A DNA stretch of 35,098 nt from an uncultured Flavobacteriales bacterium. Lineage in GTDB: Bacteria > Bacteroidota > Bacteroidia > Flavobacteriales > BACL11. A model generated the notes under the pieces. That model ran no database searches and had not been told where the DNA came from. It worked only from the letters and a program-made list of their open reading frames with translations. Of the stretch, positions 18,001 through 27,000 are shown one piece after another (the first letter of the stretch is position 1; every line of letters begins with the position of its first letter). Both the position numbers and the translations under genes were made by a program. The stretch lies in assembly GCA_905478765.1 (NCBI GenBank), contig CAJQJY010000018.1, forward strand, positions 1 through 35,098, written 5' to 3'.

Positions 18001-20747
18001 GAATTTTGTCCGTTTGGCCAACTATAGTTATATGGAGATGTTCCTCCAATCGTTGTTAGATTAATACTTCCATCAGAATTTCCAAAGCAACTAGGAGATA
18101 TTACATTTGCAGTAGCTGACAATGAAGTTGAAGGTTCATGTACATCATATGTAAAAAAGTATTGACAGTTAGTTGAATCAATAACTTCTACTGTATATTG
18201 CCCTACGACTAAACCTGTAGCATTTTGTGTAGTTTGTCCATCAGACCATAAAAAAGTGTAACTTCCATTACCCCCACTTATACTCAAGCTAATTAAACCG
18301 TCATTACCTCCGAAACAAGAAACAGAATCAACATTAGCTGTTGCTGTGATTACTGATGGCTGATTAATTGTAATTGAAGATGAAACAGAAGGGCAATTGA
18401 TTGAATCTGTTACAGTAACAGTATAAACTCCAGAACTTAATCCAGTAATAGTTTTTGTAGTCATTCCATTATTCCAAGAATAAGTATAACCAGGATTTCC
18501 TCCTGTTGGATTAGCAGTAGCAATTGCATTCCCTCCACCATTACAACTTACATCAGTTGTAAGTATAGGTACAACAAGTGGTGTTGACTGATCAATAAAA
18601 ACGCTCTGACTGACAGTGCAGTTATTTGCATCCGATACACTCACAGTATATGTGCCAGTAGTCAATCCAGTTATCACTGTATCTGTTACTGAATTTGACC
18701 AAAAATATGAATATGAAGGAAATCCACCTACAGCGTATACAGTAGCATAGCCATCATTACCCCCATTACAACTTACAGCAGAGGAATCCATTGTTATTGT
18801 TAAGAGAGAAGAGGGTTGAGATATATTTGCAGTTGCTTGTTTAGTGCAACCATTCGCATCAGTAATAGTACACGTATAATTTCCTGCAGTTAAATTATTA
18901 ATTGTTTGGTTAATTGAACCATTACTCCATAAAAAAGTATAACCTGGATTACCACCACTTACATTTACTGTTGCGGATCCATTGTTCCCACCCCTACAGC
19001 TAACCATATTTGTAGCTACTGAATAAAATAAATCAGTTGGATTATTGACATTTGTGGAAATAGTAGGAATAATACAACCATTTGCATCTGAAACATCACA
19101 AATATAATTCCCAGATGTGAGATTATTAATTGTATTAACCGTTGCGCCAGTGTTCCATATATAATTGTAGGGAGCAGTACCACCAACAACAATTATTGTA
19201 ACATCACCATCATTTCCATTAAAACAACTTACATCATTAATAGTAGTTGATTCTAGTAACGGATTAGGTTGAGTAACTGTTATATTCTTTGTAATAGAAC
19301 AACCATTTGCATCTGTAATTAAACAAGAATATGAACCAAAAGTTAAGCCAGAGATAGACTGAGTTGAAGCACCATTATTCCAAAGGTAAGAATAGCCTGG
19401 TGTTCCACCACTAGTGTTCACTATGGCTTGACCATCACCCCCACCATTACAACTAACAGAAGTTTGTTGGATAGTTGAAGTTAAATTAGTTGGCTGAAAA
19501 ATAAAAATATTTCCACTAGTTACAGCACAGCCTTTAGCATCAGTAACCGTACAATTATAATTGCCTGAACTTAATCCAGTAGCTGTCTGAGTAGTTTGGC
19601 CGTTACTCCATAAATAAGAATACCCTGGAGTACCTCCATTTGGATTAACAGTAGCAGTCCCATTATTTCCTAAATTACAACTTACAGCAGTATTAGTTGT
19701 ATTTACAATCAAAGCTGATGGCTGACTAATAGAAATATTCCCACTATTTATAGTACAACCATTTGCATCAGTAACAGTACAATTATAATTACCTGAACTT
19801 AATCCTGTAGCTGTTTGAGTAGTTTGGCCGTTACTCCAAAAATAAGAATACCCTGGAGTACCTCCATTTGGATTAACAGTAGCAGATCCATTACTTCCTA
19901 AATTACAACTTACAGCAATGTTAGATGTATTTACAGTTAAAACTGATGGTTGACTAATAAAAATATTCCCACTAGTTATTGTACAACCATTTGCATCAGT
20001 AATAATGCAATTATAATTGCCTGTGCTTAATCCGGTAGCAGTTTGAGTAGTTTGGCCGTTGCTCCATAAATAAGAATACCCTGGAGTACCTCCATTTGGA
20101 TTAACAGTAGCAGATCCATTACTACCTAAATTACAACTTACACCAGTACTAGAAGTACTTACGTTTAAAGCTGTTGGTTGATTTATGGGAACAGAAATAA
20201 CATTACCACTGAATGAGCAACCATTATCATCTGTAATTGAACAAGTATATATACCAACAGCTAAACCATTAACACTAGCAGAATTTGGCAATCCATTTGA
20301 CCAGGCATAATTTAATGGTGGAGTACCACCTCCTGCTATTAGATCTATACTTCCATCATTAGATCCAAAACAAGTCAAAGAATTAGGTATAGATGCAAAA
20401 AGAGAAATGGATAAAGGCTGATTAATAATATAATCTGAAGTATCAGTAGCTACACCAGAAATATCATATAAAATAATTCTATATGTACCAGCTGAAAGAG
20501 TTGGAATAAGAAAACTAGATTGTGGAAACGTAATAGTTGTTACCACGCCTGCATTAGTCCAAATTCCATTTGGCAATTGACTTTGCAGTAAATAATCAAA
20601 AGTTGATGATGCATTTGTTGTAACATTAATAGTCGCTTGGCCACCATTACAGACAATAGCAACAGTAGTATTTATATTTGTTACCGTCTGAGCATAAGAA
20701 GATAAAGTAAATATAAATATTGAAATTAGTATAAATGTCTTTTTCAT
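12006..20747 (-). CDS. Giant SprB-like cell-surface adhesin (2913 aa), T9SS type B cargo
   Basis: Signal peptide 1-19 (LSSYAQ), a unique N-terminal segment to about residue 115, then roughly 33-35 SprB-repeat modules of 70-80 residues. A module reads V-S-C-N-G-G-N-D-G-S-A…GGTPGYSYLWSNG…GLSSGNYNCTVTDANGC. Most modules have one Cys at each end. Residues ~2826-2913 are a gliding-motility-associated C-terminal domain (IIISPNSDGTNDNW, VIILNRWGERE, STDYYYIIKFKD), the type B T9SS sorting signal. In Flavobacterium, SprB is the mobile adhesin moved along the cell surface during gliding; here gliding itself is not shown, since motor genes are outside the window. It leads an operon with the SprF-like gene and has its own promoter-like region. 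Confidence 0.92.
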   Translation of the reverse strand: MKKTFILISIFIFTLSSYAQTVTNINTTVAIVCNGGQATINVTTNASSTFDYLLQSQLPNGIWTNAGVVTTITFPQSSFLIPTLSAGTYRIILYDISGVATDTSDYIINQPLSISLFASIPNSLTCFGSNDGSIDLIAGGGTPPLNYAWSNGLPNSASVNGLAVGIYTCSITDDNGCSFSGNVISVPINQPTALNVSTSSTGVSCNLGSNGSATVNPNGGTPGYSYLWSNGQTTQTATGLSTGNYNCIITDANGCTITSGNIFISQPSVLTVNTSNIAVSCNLGSNGSATVNPNGGTPGYSYFWSNGQTTQTATGLSSGNYNCTVTDANGCTINSGNISISQPSALIVNTTNTAVSCNLGNNGTATVNPNGGTPGYSYLWSNGQTTQTATGLSSGNYNCTVTDAKGCAVTSGNIFIFQPTNLTSTIQQTSVSCNGGGDGQAIVNTSGGTPGYSYLWNNGASTQSISGLTFGSYSCLITDANGCSITKNITVTQPNPLLESTTINDVSCFNGNDGDVTIIVVGGTAPYNYIWNTGATVNTINNLTSGNYICDVSDANGCIIPTISTNVNNPTDLFYSVATNMVSCRGGNNGSATVNVSGGNPGYTFLWSNGSINQTINNLTAGNYTCTITDANGCTKQATANISQPSSLLTITMDSSAVSCNGGNDGYATVYAVGGFPSYSYFWSNSVTDTVITGLTTGTYTVSVSDANNCTVSQSVFIDQSTPLVVPILTTDVSCNGGGNAIATANPTGGNPGYTYSWNNGMTTKTITGLSSGVYTVTVTDSINCPSVSSSITINQPSVITATANVDSVSCFGGNDGLISLSISGGNGSYTFLWSDGQTTQNATGLVVGQYTVEVIDSTNCQYFFTYDVHEPSTSLSATANVISPSCFGNSDGSINLTTIGGTSPYNYSWPNGQNSQALTNIPIGTYLCTITDNNGCVAYATGTVDQPQQLTLTSSSVATSCFGYNDGSANVIPQGGTAPYTYNWSNGQTTQQAINLIAGTYSVMVLDSNSCAKSLSVTIGQPIQVGAVLTPTNILCNGDSSGNITVNSVTGTTGPYSYNWSDGHNDPINQNLTAGTYYVTISDGNGCSNTFSQNLTQPLSITATLSYSDISVNGASDGNISANIFGGNPPYSYSWSGPNNYSNSNSSINSLESGHYILIVTDASGCSQTFSQVINEPNCNVSIAETFTDPLCYGDMATVYWQNSGGLAPYTNTLISSDGTVLINGAQFDYPNTQLQFPSGVYDLVVEDASGCSDLWNIQISTPDSIELELSLTDVLCFNENTGTASVVISGGTSPYNTDWGITDPNLLLSGNYNIVVTDINGCSSGIINYTINEPSQLIVDSVITTLVSCATGNDGTATIYGSGGMLPYTYGWSNGQTSQTAQSLTNGIYTAYIYDANNCQTIFNNVQINNAPILNISIQQTAVSCTDASDGSLSSTVITGTGPITYNWYNLTNPNTVISSDPSVSNLPNGAYSLIATDINGCINQGSVLLVNPSTISFGLNPNNITSNGANDGWVSTTSISGGQSPYSFNWSGPNGFTAISQNITNLNAGTYILTITDANGCSSSQSTLISEASCNVIINSSISQPDCFGDNGNVIWTNSGGGGTYTNTITNLNTNAIIYNSFSSSSVSLSVGSYALQVSDQYGCVDLVNITITEPDALIANTITTAATCFGGTDGTVTITPEGGTPGYSIIGLPNPNSLSAGIYSFILTDANSCSINQIFSISEPVDITTTITSTNVSCLGNDDGTATVNINGGTAPYTYNWSPSGLITQTVTSLDAGNHYVLITDAFGCNPLSGQDLVVITEPNFNLAATFTNSDASCYSFSDGTAQIFPTGGTAPYTYLWSDGQIMQQATALVSGNYSCTVTDANGCADFFTTTINEPSEILANISITNVSCNGTFDGSAIVNPSGGSGTYNVLWFDNTILNSITGLQSGSYNVTVTDNTGCATLVNQITFSVEQPNTITLNTAVLADPTCVGYSNGSVNVTAIGGSQPYSYNWLDSLNNTISTDSFALNLGASIYSVVVTDIYGCFDTATVSLSSPDSIISNITTASTLCNGSSDGSATAAPTGGNAPYSYIWSGSGSTTATSTGLNASTTYYVTITDANGCSITGIPVTVSEPDALSINFTMSDYNGFNVSCNNSTDGSVNVSANGGNAPYTYSADGSFWLADSTFLNVGSGWYTVYSQDANECILIDSVEIIAPDELDPNITILNTVTCSGANDGALASIVQGGAGSYSYLWSNLGVNDSIAGLSEGLYFIEVTDFNGCTGTDTITIVPDFVMFSNISTTTISCTGSSDGTATANPTGGTSPYSYLWNNGNSTASIQGLASGEYWCIITDANGCEITDTVQIIESATSLSIINVVTTDVSCNGGDNGFASVFVNGGAQPYSYLWNDVNMQTTPNVTTLIADTFIVAITDAALCTVYDTIIISEPEQLISNINQTNISCYGLSDGSLINTTIGGVLPYNVIWQGPNSYSSNLGSITDLGIGDYIITVTDNNSCTTYDTLQITEPSPLSYVVSAVNPLCYNDVNGIVTLEINGGTLPYEAIYGSGVNSYPTTDSIIISGLSAGSDTLFVIDANGCVESNFINLTNPLELQTSNITSVSATCYGYSDGVIVVEVEGGNIPYEYQLLDMNSNIVGSTAAVNGLSAGEYEFIINDLNNCIISFPVTIQSPNEISINQEQSCYGTLAVDVVDAVGIYNIFWENQVDSVFIDNLTPGTYNVTVIDELGCTKVDSFTIDELFEYSVYDASCLSVIDGSIEIYSISGSYPPYELSVDGIVLANDVVSSYIINNLSASLHTISLIDDNGCTLVDTINVDYVGGYDCIDEPIIISPNSDGTNDNWHPIYDFDTEIEVIILNRWGEREFYYSGNSLVFEWDGLSTNGNKLSSTDYYYIIKFKDNNYPGRTGVITLIR
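15560..17670 (-). repeat. Duplicated multi-module block inside the giant adhesin
   Basis: Two blocks of about 0.9 kb (roughly 16745-17670 and 15560-16490) carry the same order of unusual modules: a 'TGTxGP' module, a Cys-less-start module (ISVNGASDG / ITSNGANDG) with SWSGPN/NWSGPN, then a module starting NCNV/SCNV with 'CYGD/CFGD…W.NSGG', then a short 'W' or 'GLPNPN/TDPNLL' module. Shared order of deviations implies an old block duplication. Confidence 0.55.
19479..20162 (-). repeat. Three near-identical tandem 228-bp units
   Basis: Three consecutive 76-residue SprB modules (residues ~196-423, first Cys at 205, 281 and 357). The DNA is almost the same: the string TACCCTGGAGTACCTCCATT occurs at 19621, 19849 and 20077, exactly 228 bp apart. 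Other modules in the gene are far more diverged. Confidence 0.85.
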
Positions 20748-20769
20748 ATTTTGAATTTTTATAAGTGCG

Positions 20770-20799
20770 CTAAAGTAGTACTTTTACAGATATTAACAA
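20770..20799 (-). promoter_or_regulatory. Candidate promoter of the giant adhesin-SprF operon
   Basis: On the minus strand TTG (20797-20799), a 19-nt spacer, then TACTTTAG (20770-20777), one mismatch from TAnnTTTG, placed about 22 nt before the ATG. The 205-bp gap from the preceding gene supports a separate transcription unit. Confidence 0.45.
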
Positions 20800-20952
20800 G
20801 TTATTAACAAACTAATAATTAATTTATTTCAAATCATCTTTGTCTGAATACATTTTGTTGCTCGTATATATATATCAGAAAGATGTAATATCTTAAAATA
20901 ATTACTAGATAAAAAAATAAACTAATTACAGTTTAATTCATCGCATTTTTAA

Positions 20953-23900
20953 TTATTTTTTTATAATTTTTTTATTGTAAACTTCACTACCACTCCTTAG
21001 TTCTAATATATATACTCCATGAGGAAAACTCTGCAAATCAAATTTATAATTGTAATTACCTTTGAATTTTTCAATCATTTCAATACATATTTTTTGACCA
21101 AGAACATCTATAAAAAATAGAGAAATATCATTCTCATTTACAGAATCAAACTCAATATTTAAAATATTATCAGTAGGATTTGGGTAAATATTTAAATTAG
21201 CTACGCCTAGATTTTCAATTGATGTTTCTAAATAATAATACTCAACTGTATCAGACTGACAATGATTTACATCAATTGCAATACAATAATACGAACCATT
21301 TGATGTGATATTTACTGTTTGACTATTAACTAAAGGTCCAAAATCATTAAACCACTCGTAAGAATAAGGTCCTACTCCACCACTGGCAATACCTTCAAGT
21401 TGCATGCCAAGTTGTGAAATATTGAGCTCTACAGAATCAGGAGAGTTTATCTGAAAATTCTCCACAAAATAGCAGCCAATAGCATCTACAATCTCATACG
21501 AAACAGAACCTTCACATAAAAAGGCAGGATTTACTCCAAACCAATCTACAGTATATGGGCTTACTCCTCCAGTAATAGTCAAATCTATTGAACCATCACA
21601 AAAACTGTTACAGCTAATTTGAGTAATTTCTGAAACAACCTGAATACTACTAACGGAAGTTAAGGTAACTGAATTTGAATCTGCACAATTGTTATCATCA
21701 TTTACAACAAATACATAATTTCCTATAGCTAAAGAGTTAGGATTACTTCCTCCCCAATCAATCGAATAAGGAGGGGTACCACCAGATATTTGCAAACTAA
21801 CAGAGCCATCATTCGTATTTCCACATGATGGATCGACAACTTGATTAAGCACATCAATTTGGTTTGGTTCATTTACAATTGCAATCTCACTAAAATAACA
21901 ATTATTAGAATCAGCAATTGTATAATTATAAGTTCCGGCGTGTGCATTTACTATATTCGCACCAAACCAATTTACTACAAAAGGAGGGGTTGCACCAGAT
22001 ATTACTAGCGATATTGAGCCATCATTAAATCCATTACAGCTTACATCTACAACATTTTCAGCAACTATAAAGGAATCTGGCTCTGAAACTATTAATGAAT
22101 CGAAATAAACACAACCGATAGAATCAACAATTTGGTAAATATAAGTTCCTGATGATACTAAAGAGCTATTAATATTATTATTCCAAAACACATAATATGG
22201 AGCTGTACTACCACTTACATTTACAGATACTGAACCATTAGTAGCTCCAAAACAACTTACATCAACTGCACTTTCTTGAATATTGATATTAGGTTCTATT
22301 ATCTCAATTGTATCAGATGTTATACATCCATTTTGATCCGTAACCACATAAGAGTAGGTTCCTGCTGATAAACCATTTATATCTTCTATTGTATCTCCAT
22401 TACTCCATTGGTAAGAATATCCAGGAACAGAGCCACTAACCAATAAGTCTATATAACCATCTTGTGCTCCATTACAAACATTATAACCATTAATTTCAGA
22501 TAATATATATAGTGATTCAAGCAGTGTTGGATCAATAACATTAAAATATGTAGAAGCGGTACAAAAGGATGAATCTGTAACATCTACACTGTAGATACCA
22601 GCAGAAATTCCAGAAATTGTTTGAGTAGTTTCTCCATTATTCCATAGGAATGTATAACCAGGCACAGAACCTGACGCACTAATATTAATCGATCCATCAC
22701 TATAATCATTACAACTTATGTGATATCCATTATAATTTGAAATAGCACTAATTGTAGTCTGTAACGGTGTTGGCTCAATTAATACGAAAGTTGTATCAAA
22801 AACACACCCTTTTGAATCAGTTACTTGCAAATCATACGAACCTTCATACAAATTATACTGATCTGCAGAATTTGGATTAATAGTACTCCAATTATAATTA
22901 TAAGGAGGAAGCCCTCCATTAACATCAACCTCAATACTTCCATCATTATGGCCATTACAACTAATATTATTAGAATTATAATCGCTTAATAAATATGATA
23001 TATATATTTGTGGATATACGATAAAATCAAATGTTAATAAAGTCGCTTGAGTACATTCAACTAATGGAGCAGTCTCCAAAATATAAGTTCCAGTAGTATT
23101 AACGTTCAAACATTGATCATTTCCAACAATAACCCCTAAAGAATCGTACCATGTGTAAGTAGACATATTGTCAGGTCCACAGAGCGTCCCTTGACTAGTT
23201 TCATCCAAACAAATATTAGTTGGTTCAAAAGAAGTTACAGGACAGTCAACATCCAGAAGAACATACGCCCAGTCTGGACCATAAATACACCACTCAACTC
23301 TAAAAACTACTGTAATTTGCTGGCCTTGGTATGCAGAAAGATCTAATGTTACTGTATTCCAGTCGGCATATGTTACTGGGTATAGATTAGGACTATCACC
23401 ATTTGCAGCTGGATTATAAAACGATGCAGGATTTGGGGTTTGAACAAAATTAGATACTCCAACTGCTCCATTATCTGTAGAATAATAACACTCATACTGT
23501 GGGCAGGGTAGTAAATTCCCCCCACTATCATAGAACTCTACCCATAACTTTGCTGCCTCAGATGCTAAATGTGGATAATTAAAAATACTCATTGCAAAAT
23601 GAAAACTCATTAAAGTTTCACCATTAGCTGGTACATTTATAATCTTATCTAGCCTTCCATCCTTACAGCAGTCAAGGTCACTACTAACTTTTGCGGAGAA
23701 ACTACCACCGTTGGGATAGACCCATGGAAACCCTCCATATGGATCAACTCCATTATTAATAAGCTGAACAGCTCCTTGTTGATTCCATCCATTAAGCGTT
23801 CCATTTTCAAAGCCCCAATTATCAACATTACAGTCAAGAACAGGATTAGAATTTAAGCTGGCTATAGGAGGTGCATAAAAATCTAAACTATACTTTTTAT

Positions 23901-24078
23901 TTATAAAGCGTTTCTTTGCTAAATCCATATAAAAACTGATTTTGGAGATGTCAATACCATGGCTATTAATATGGTCAAGCTCATATTGTTCATTAAAACC
24001 AACTAGAGAATCAGTTTTTGTTTGACAAAAACAACCAAAACTAATAATGCTAAAAAGTAAAAAAAATATTTTCTTCAT
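20953..24078 (-). CDS. Secreted SprB-repeat protein with jelly-roll N-terminus, T9SS type A cargo (1041 aa)
   Basis: Signal peptide 1-18 (SFGCFCQ). Residues ~79-285 look like a MAM/carbohydrate-binding-type jelly roll (NWGFENGTLNGWNQQG, WNTVTLDLSAYQGQQITVVFR). A short Ig-like linker follows, then 7-8 SprB modules (e.g. ISCNGHNDGSIEVDVNGG, VSCNGFNDGSISLVISG). Residues ~961-1041 form a type A sorting domain (NLNIYPNPTDNILNIEF, IDVLGQK, GVYILEL, KKIIKK). It is the last gene of a three-gene unit, 3 nt after the 1459-residue adhesin's stop. Expected to be exported through T9SS and attached to the cell surface or released; a binding target is not evident. Confidence 0.9.
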   Translation of the reverse strand: MKKIFFLLFSIISFGCFCQTKTDSLVGFNEQYELDHINSHGIDISKISFYMDLAKKRFINKKYSLDFYAPPIASLNSNPVLDCNVDNWGFENGTLNGWNQQGAVQLINNGVDPYGGFPWVYPNGGSFSAKVSSDLDCCKDGRLDKIINVPANGETLMSFHFAMSIFNYPHLASEAAKLWVEFYDSGGNLLPCPQYECYYSTDNGAVGVSNFVQTPNPASFYNPAANGDSPNLYPVTYADWNTVTLDLSAYQGQQITVVFRVEWCIYGPDWAYVLLDVDCPVTSFEPTNICLDETSQGTLCGPDNMSTYTWYDSLGVIVGNDQCLNVNTTGTYILETAPLVECTQATLLTFDFIVYPQIYISYLLSDYNSNNISCNGHNDGSIEVDVNGGLPPYNYNWSTINPNSADQYNLYEGSYDLQVTDSKGCVFDTTFVLIEPTPLQTTISAISNYNGYHISCNDYSDGSINISASGSVPGYTFLWNNGETTQTISGISAGIYSVDVTDSSFCTASTYFNVIDPTLLESLYILSEINGYNVCNGAQDGYIDLLVSGSVPGYSYQWSNGDTIEDINGLSAGTYSYVVTDQNGCITSDTIEIIEPNINIQESAVDVSCFGATNGSVSVNVSGSTAPYYVFWNNNINSSLVSSGTYIYQIVDSIGCVYFDSLIVSEPDSFIVAENVVDVSCNGFNDGSISLVISGATPPFVVNWFGANIVNAHAGTYNYTIADSNNCYFSEIAIVNEPNQIDVLNQVVDPSCGNTNDGSVSLQISGGTPPYSIDWGGSNPNSLAIGNYVFVVNDDNNCADSNSVTLTSVSSIQVVSEITQISCNSFCDGSIDLTITGGVSPYTVDWFGVNPAFLCEGSVSYEIVDAIGCYFVENFQINSPDSVELNISQLGMQLEGIASGGVGPYSYEWFNDFGPLVNSQTVNITSNGSYYCIAIDVNHCQSDTVEYYYLETSIENLGVANLNIYPNPTDNILNIEFDSVNENDISLFFIDVLGQKICIEMIEKFKGNYNYKFDLQSFPHGVYILELRSGSEVYNKKIIKK

Positions 24079-24081
24079 ATC

Positions 24082-27000
24082 TTATCTGATTAGATTAACT
24101 TCACCTGTATATTCATGTAATGCACCAAAAACATCTTTTGTTTTTATATAATACAAATACACGCCTAATTGAACTTCAGCACCACTATTATCAAATTGCC
24201 CATTCCAACCATCCTCAATATTATCAGTTCTATATATTAAACCTCCCCACCTTGAGTAAATATTCATCTGAAATTCACTAATTCCAAAACCATAAGGCCT
24301 GAACTCATCATTAATATTATCATCTGATGAATTAGGAGTAAAAGCATTTGGAATAAATAAATCATATTCTTCAATTATTACTTTCTTTTTTATAGTATCT
24401 ATACAGTTATAATCTGTTGTTACTTTTAATAGCACATCATACTCACCAATGTCCTGATATGAGTGAAATACAATGGAATCAGTACCATACGTTCCATCTC
24501 CAAAATCCCAATCCCAGTAAAGAGCATTTTGCCAAGTAAGTTCGGTCATATCAATAAATACAATAGGATCCTCAAGCTGTTTATATAGTTTCTCATAATC
24601 AGACATTATAGCAAAATCCATTTTAGGAGCAACTAAATTTGAAACTTGAATAGTATCAAATATCTGACATCCATTATTATCAATAACCTTAATATTATAT
24701 TCTCTCTCAAAAAGTTGATTAGCTTCAAAAGTAGTTTGTCCATCATCCCACAAATAATTATAAGGAAGTACACCACCTTCTAACTCAATCTTAATTGCAC
24801 CAACCTCTCTTTCGCAAGTATCAGGAAACATTTCAATAGTCCAAATTAATAGATCTGGCTGATCTAACACAATAAAACTTTCCCACTCACACCCATTATT
24901 ATCATACATAGTTAAAAGGTGCATTCCTGCCTGCTGAAAAGGTAATGGATTTAATGTCTGAACATTATCCCAAACATATGTGTAAGGAGAAACACCTCCA
25001 TTAGCTTCAACTATTATTCCACCATCGTTAAATCCATAACAACTTACATCATAACCATTATAATCATATAAGGAATTCACAACACCACCAAGCGCATCAA
25101 TAGGATCATTCATTGGGAAAGAAAATTGTTCATCACAACCTAAGCCGTTAGTAATAGTAACACTATACATCCCTTCTGATAAATTATTGATATTCTGATT
25201 TGTGGAAACAAATCCATTTGGACCGCTCCAATTATAATTATAAGGTATAAAACCACCATTAGGTGTCGCATTTATCCATCCATCACTACCATTTAAACAT
25301 GAAATTCCATAAGTAGAATAATTAGAGAATTCAAAGTCGATATCCTGAGAAACAGCTGTTGGTTGTGAAAGATTTATTTGAATCTCAACATCACAATTAT
25401 TAGCATCCGACACTGTTAATGTGTATAAGCCAGCATACAAGTTATTTATGATATATTGATTTGAAGTGAAATTATTAGGTCCAACCCATGAATAAGTATA
25501 TGGATACACTCCACCTGATAAAACAATAGCATCTATTTTGCCTGTAGGATCACCATTACATTGTAAATCAATTGTTATAATATCAAGCATTAACAAATCT
25601 TCTTGAGGAATATAAACCGTATCATTGAAAGTACAGGCATTAGCATCTGTAATTTCATATGGATAGTAACCTTCTTCTAAATTATTCTCATCTGCGTTAT
25701 TCCAATCAATATTATATGCACTAACTCCACCAGTTATAAATAAACTTACACTACCATCACTTCCACCATAACAACTCACCCCATTTACAGTAGGAATTGA
25801 AGATAATTGAGGTGCCTGAGTCAAATTAAAACTGACAATATTCTCACATCCTAGATAATCATTAATTGTGCAAGTGACACTTCCAGCTGATAGATTATAT
25901 ATATCTTCATTAATAGAATTATCTGACCACAGGTATGTGTAATTAGGAAACCCTCCACTTACAGTTATATCAATAGAACCAGTGCTACCACCAAAACAAT
26001 CAATATTATCAACAACTGAGGTAACAATAATTTGATAAGATAATATCTCAAATGTTTCTTCAAACAAACAATCATTGTCATCATAAATATCCAAATCATA
26101 TATTCCTGAAGATAAATTAGAATTAATAGGGCTATTCCCATTCCAATTACTCCAATAATAATCATAACCTGGTGTCCCTCCGAAGGCTTGAATACTGATT
26201 TCACCAGTATTACCCCCTAAACAAACACTAGTCGTTTGCTGTGAGATAATAAATAAACTATCTGGTTGTGTTATTATAAATGTATCTCTTACAAAACAGT
26301 TGTTATCATCAATTTGCAAGTAATAAATGCCTGCAGAAATATTAATTCTATCTTCAAATGATATTAAGATATCAGACCATGTGTAAATAGGGTTAATTAA
26401 ATTGATTGGATTAATATCAATTGTTCCATCATCAAATCCATAACAACTAACATCAGTTAAAGATGAAGATATAAGCATTTCAAAACCTGCTCCAATCACA
26501 AAGAAAGTATCTTTAATACAAAGACTTGTAATATCCGTAATCGTTAGGTTATAATTTCCCGGTGATAAGTTAAAAATATCTTTTGCTGAATCAGAGAATG
26601 AGTTTGGTCCACTCCAACTATAAGTAAAACTTCCTAGACCCCCACTAACATTTAATATTATTGAACCATCAGAATAATTAACACATAGCTCATCTGTTAT
26701 TATAGCGCTTGCATTTATTTCCGGATAAATCATTAAATCTAAACTATCAATATGCAGACAACTATCAGCATTTATTGAATGAATAGTGTCAATTATTGAA
26801 GTAAAATAAGTTTGACCGTTTAAGACCCAAATAAAACTATCGCACTGTACAACTTGAGCATAAGTTGAAGTGCTATTTTTTATATCTATAATAGCTGTTG
26901 CTACACTATCACAGCCTGTGGGTGAAGAATTAAAAATAGAACTGAAGAAAGTTGGAAGACCAGCTGCAGATTGCATTCCATTTAAAAATAAACTACTCGA

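Noticed and set aside
19479-20162. CRISPR-like or satellite array
   Set aside because: The 228-bp periodicity is in frame and encodes complete SprB modules, so it is a protein repeat.
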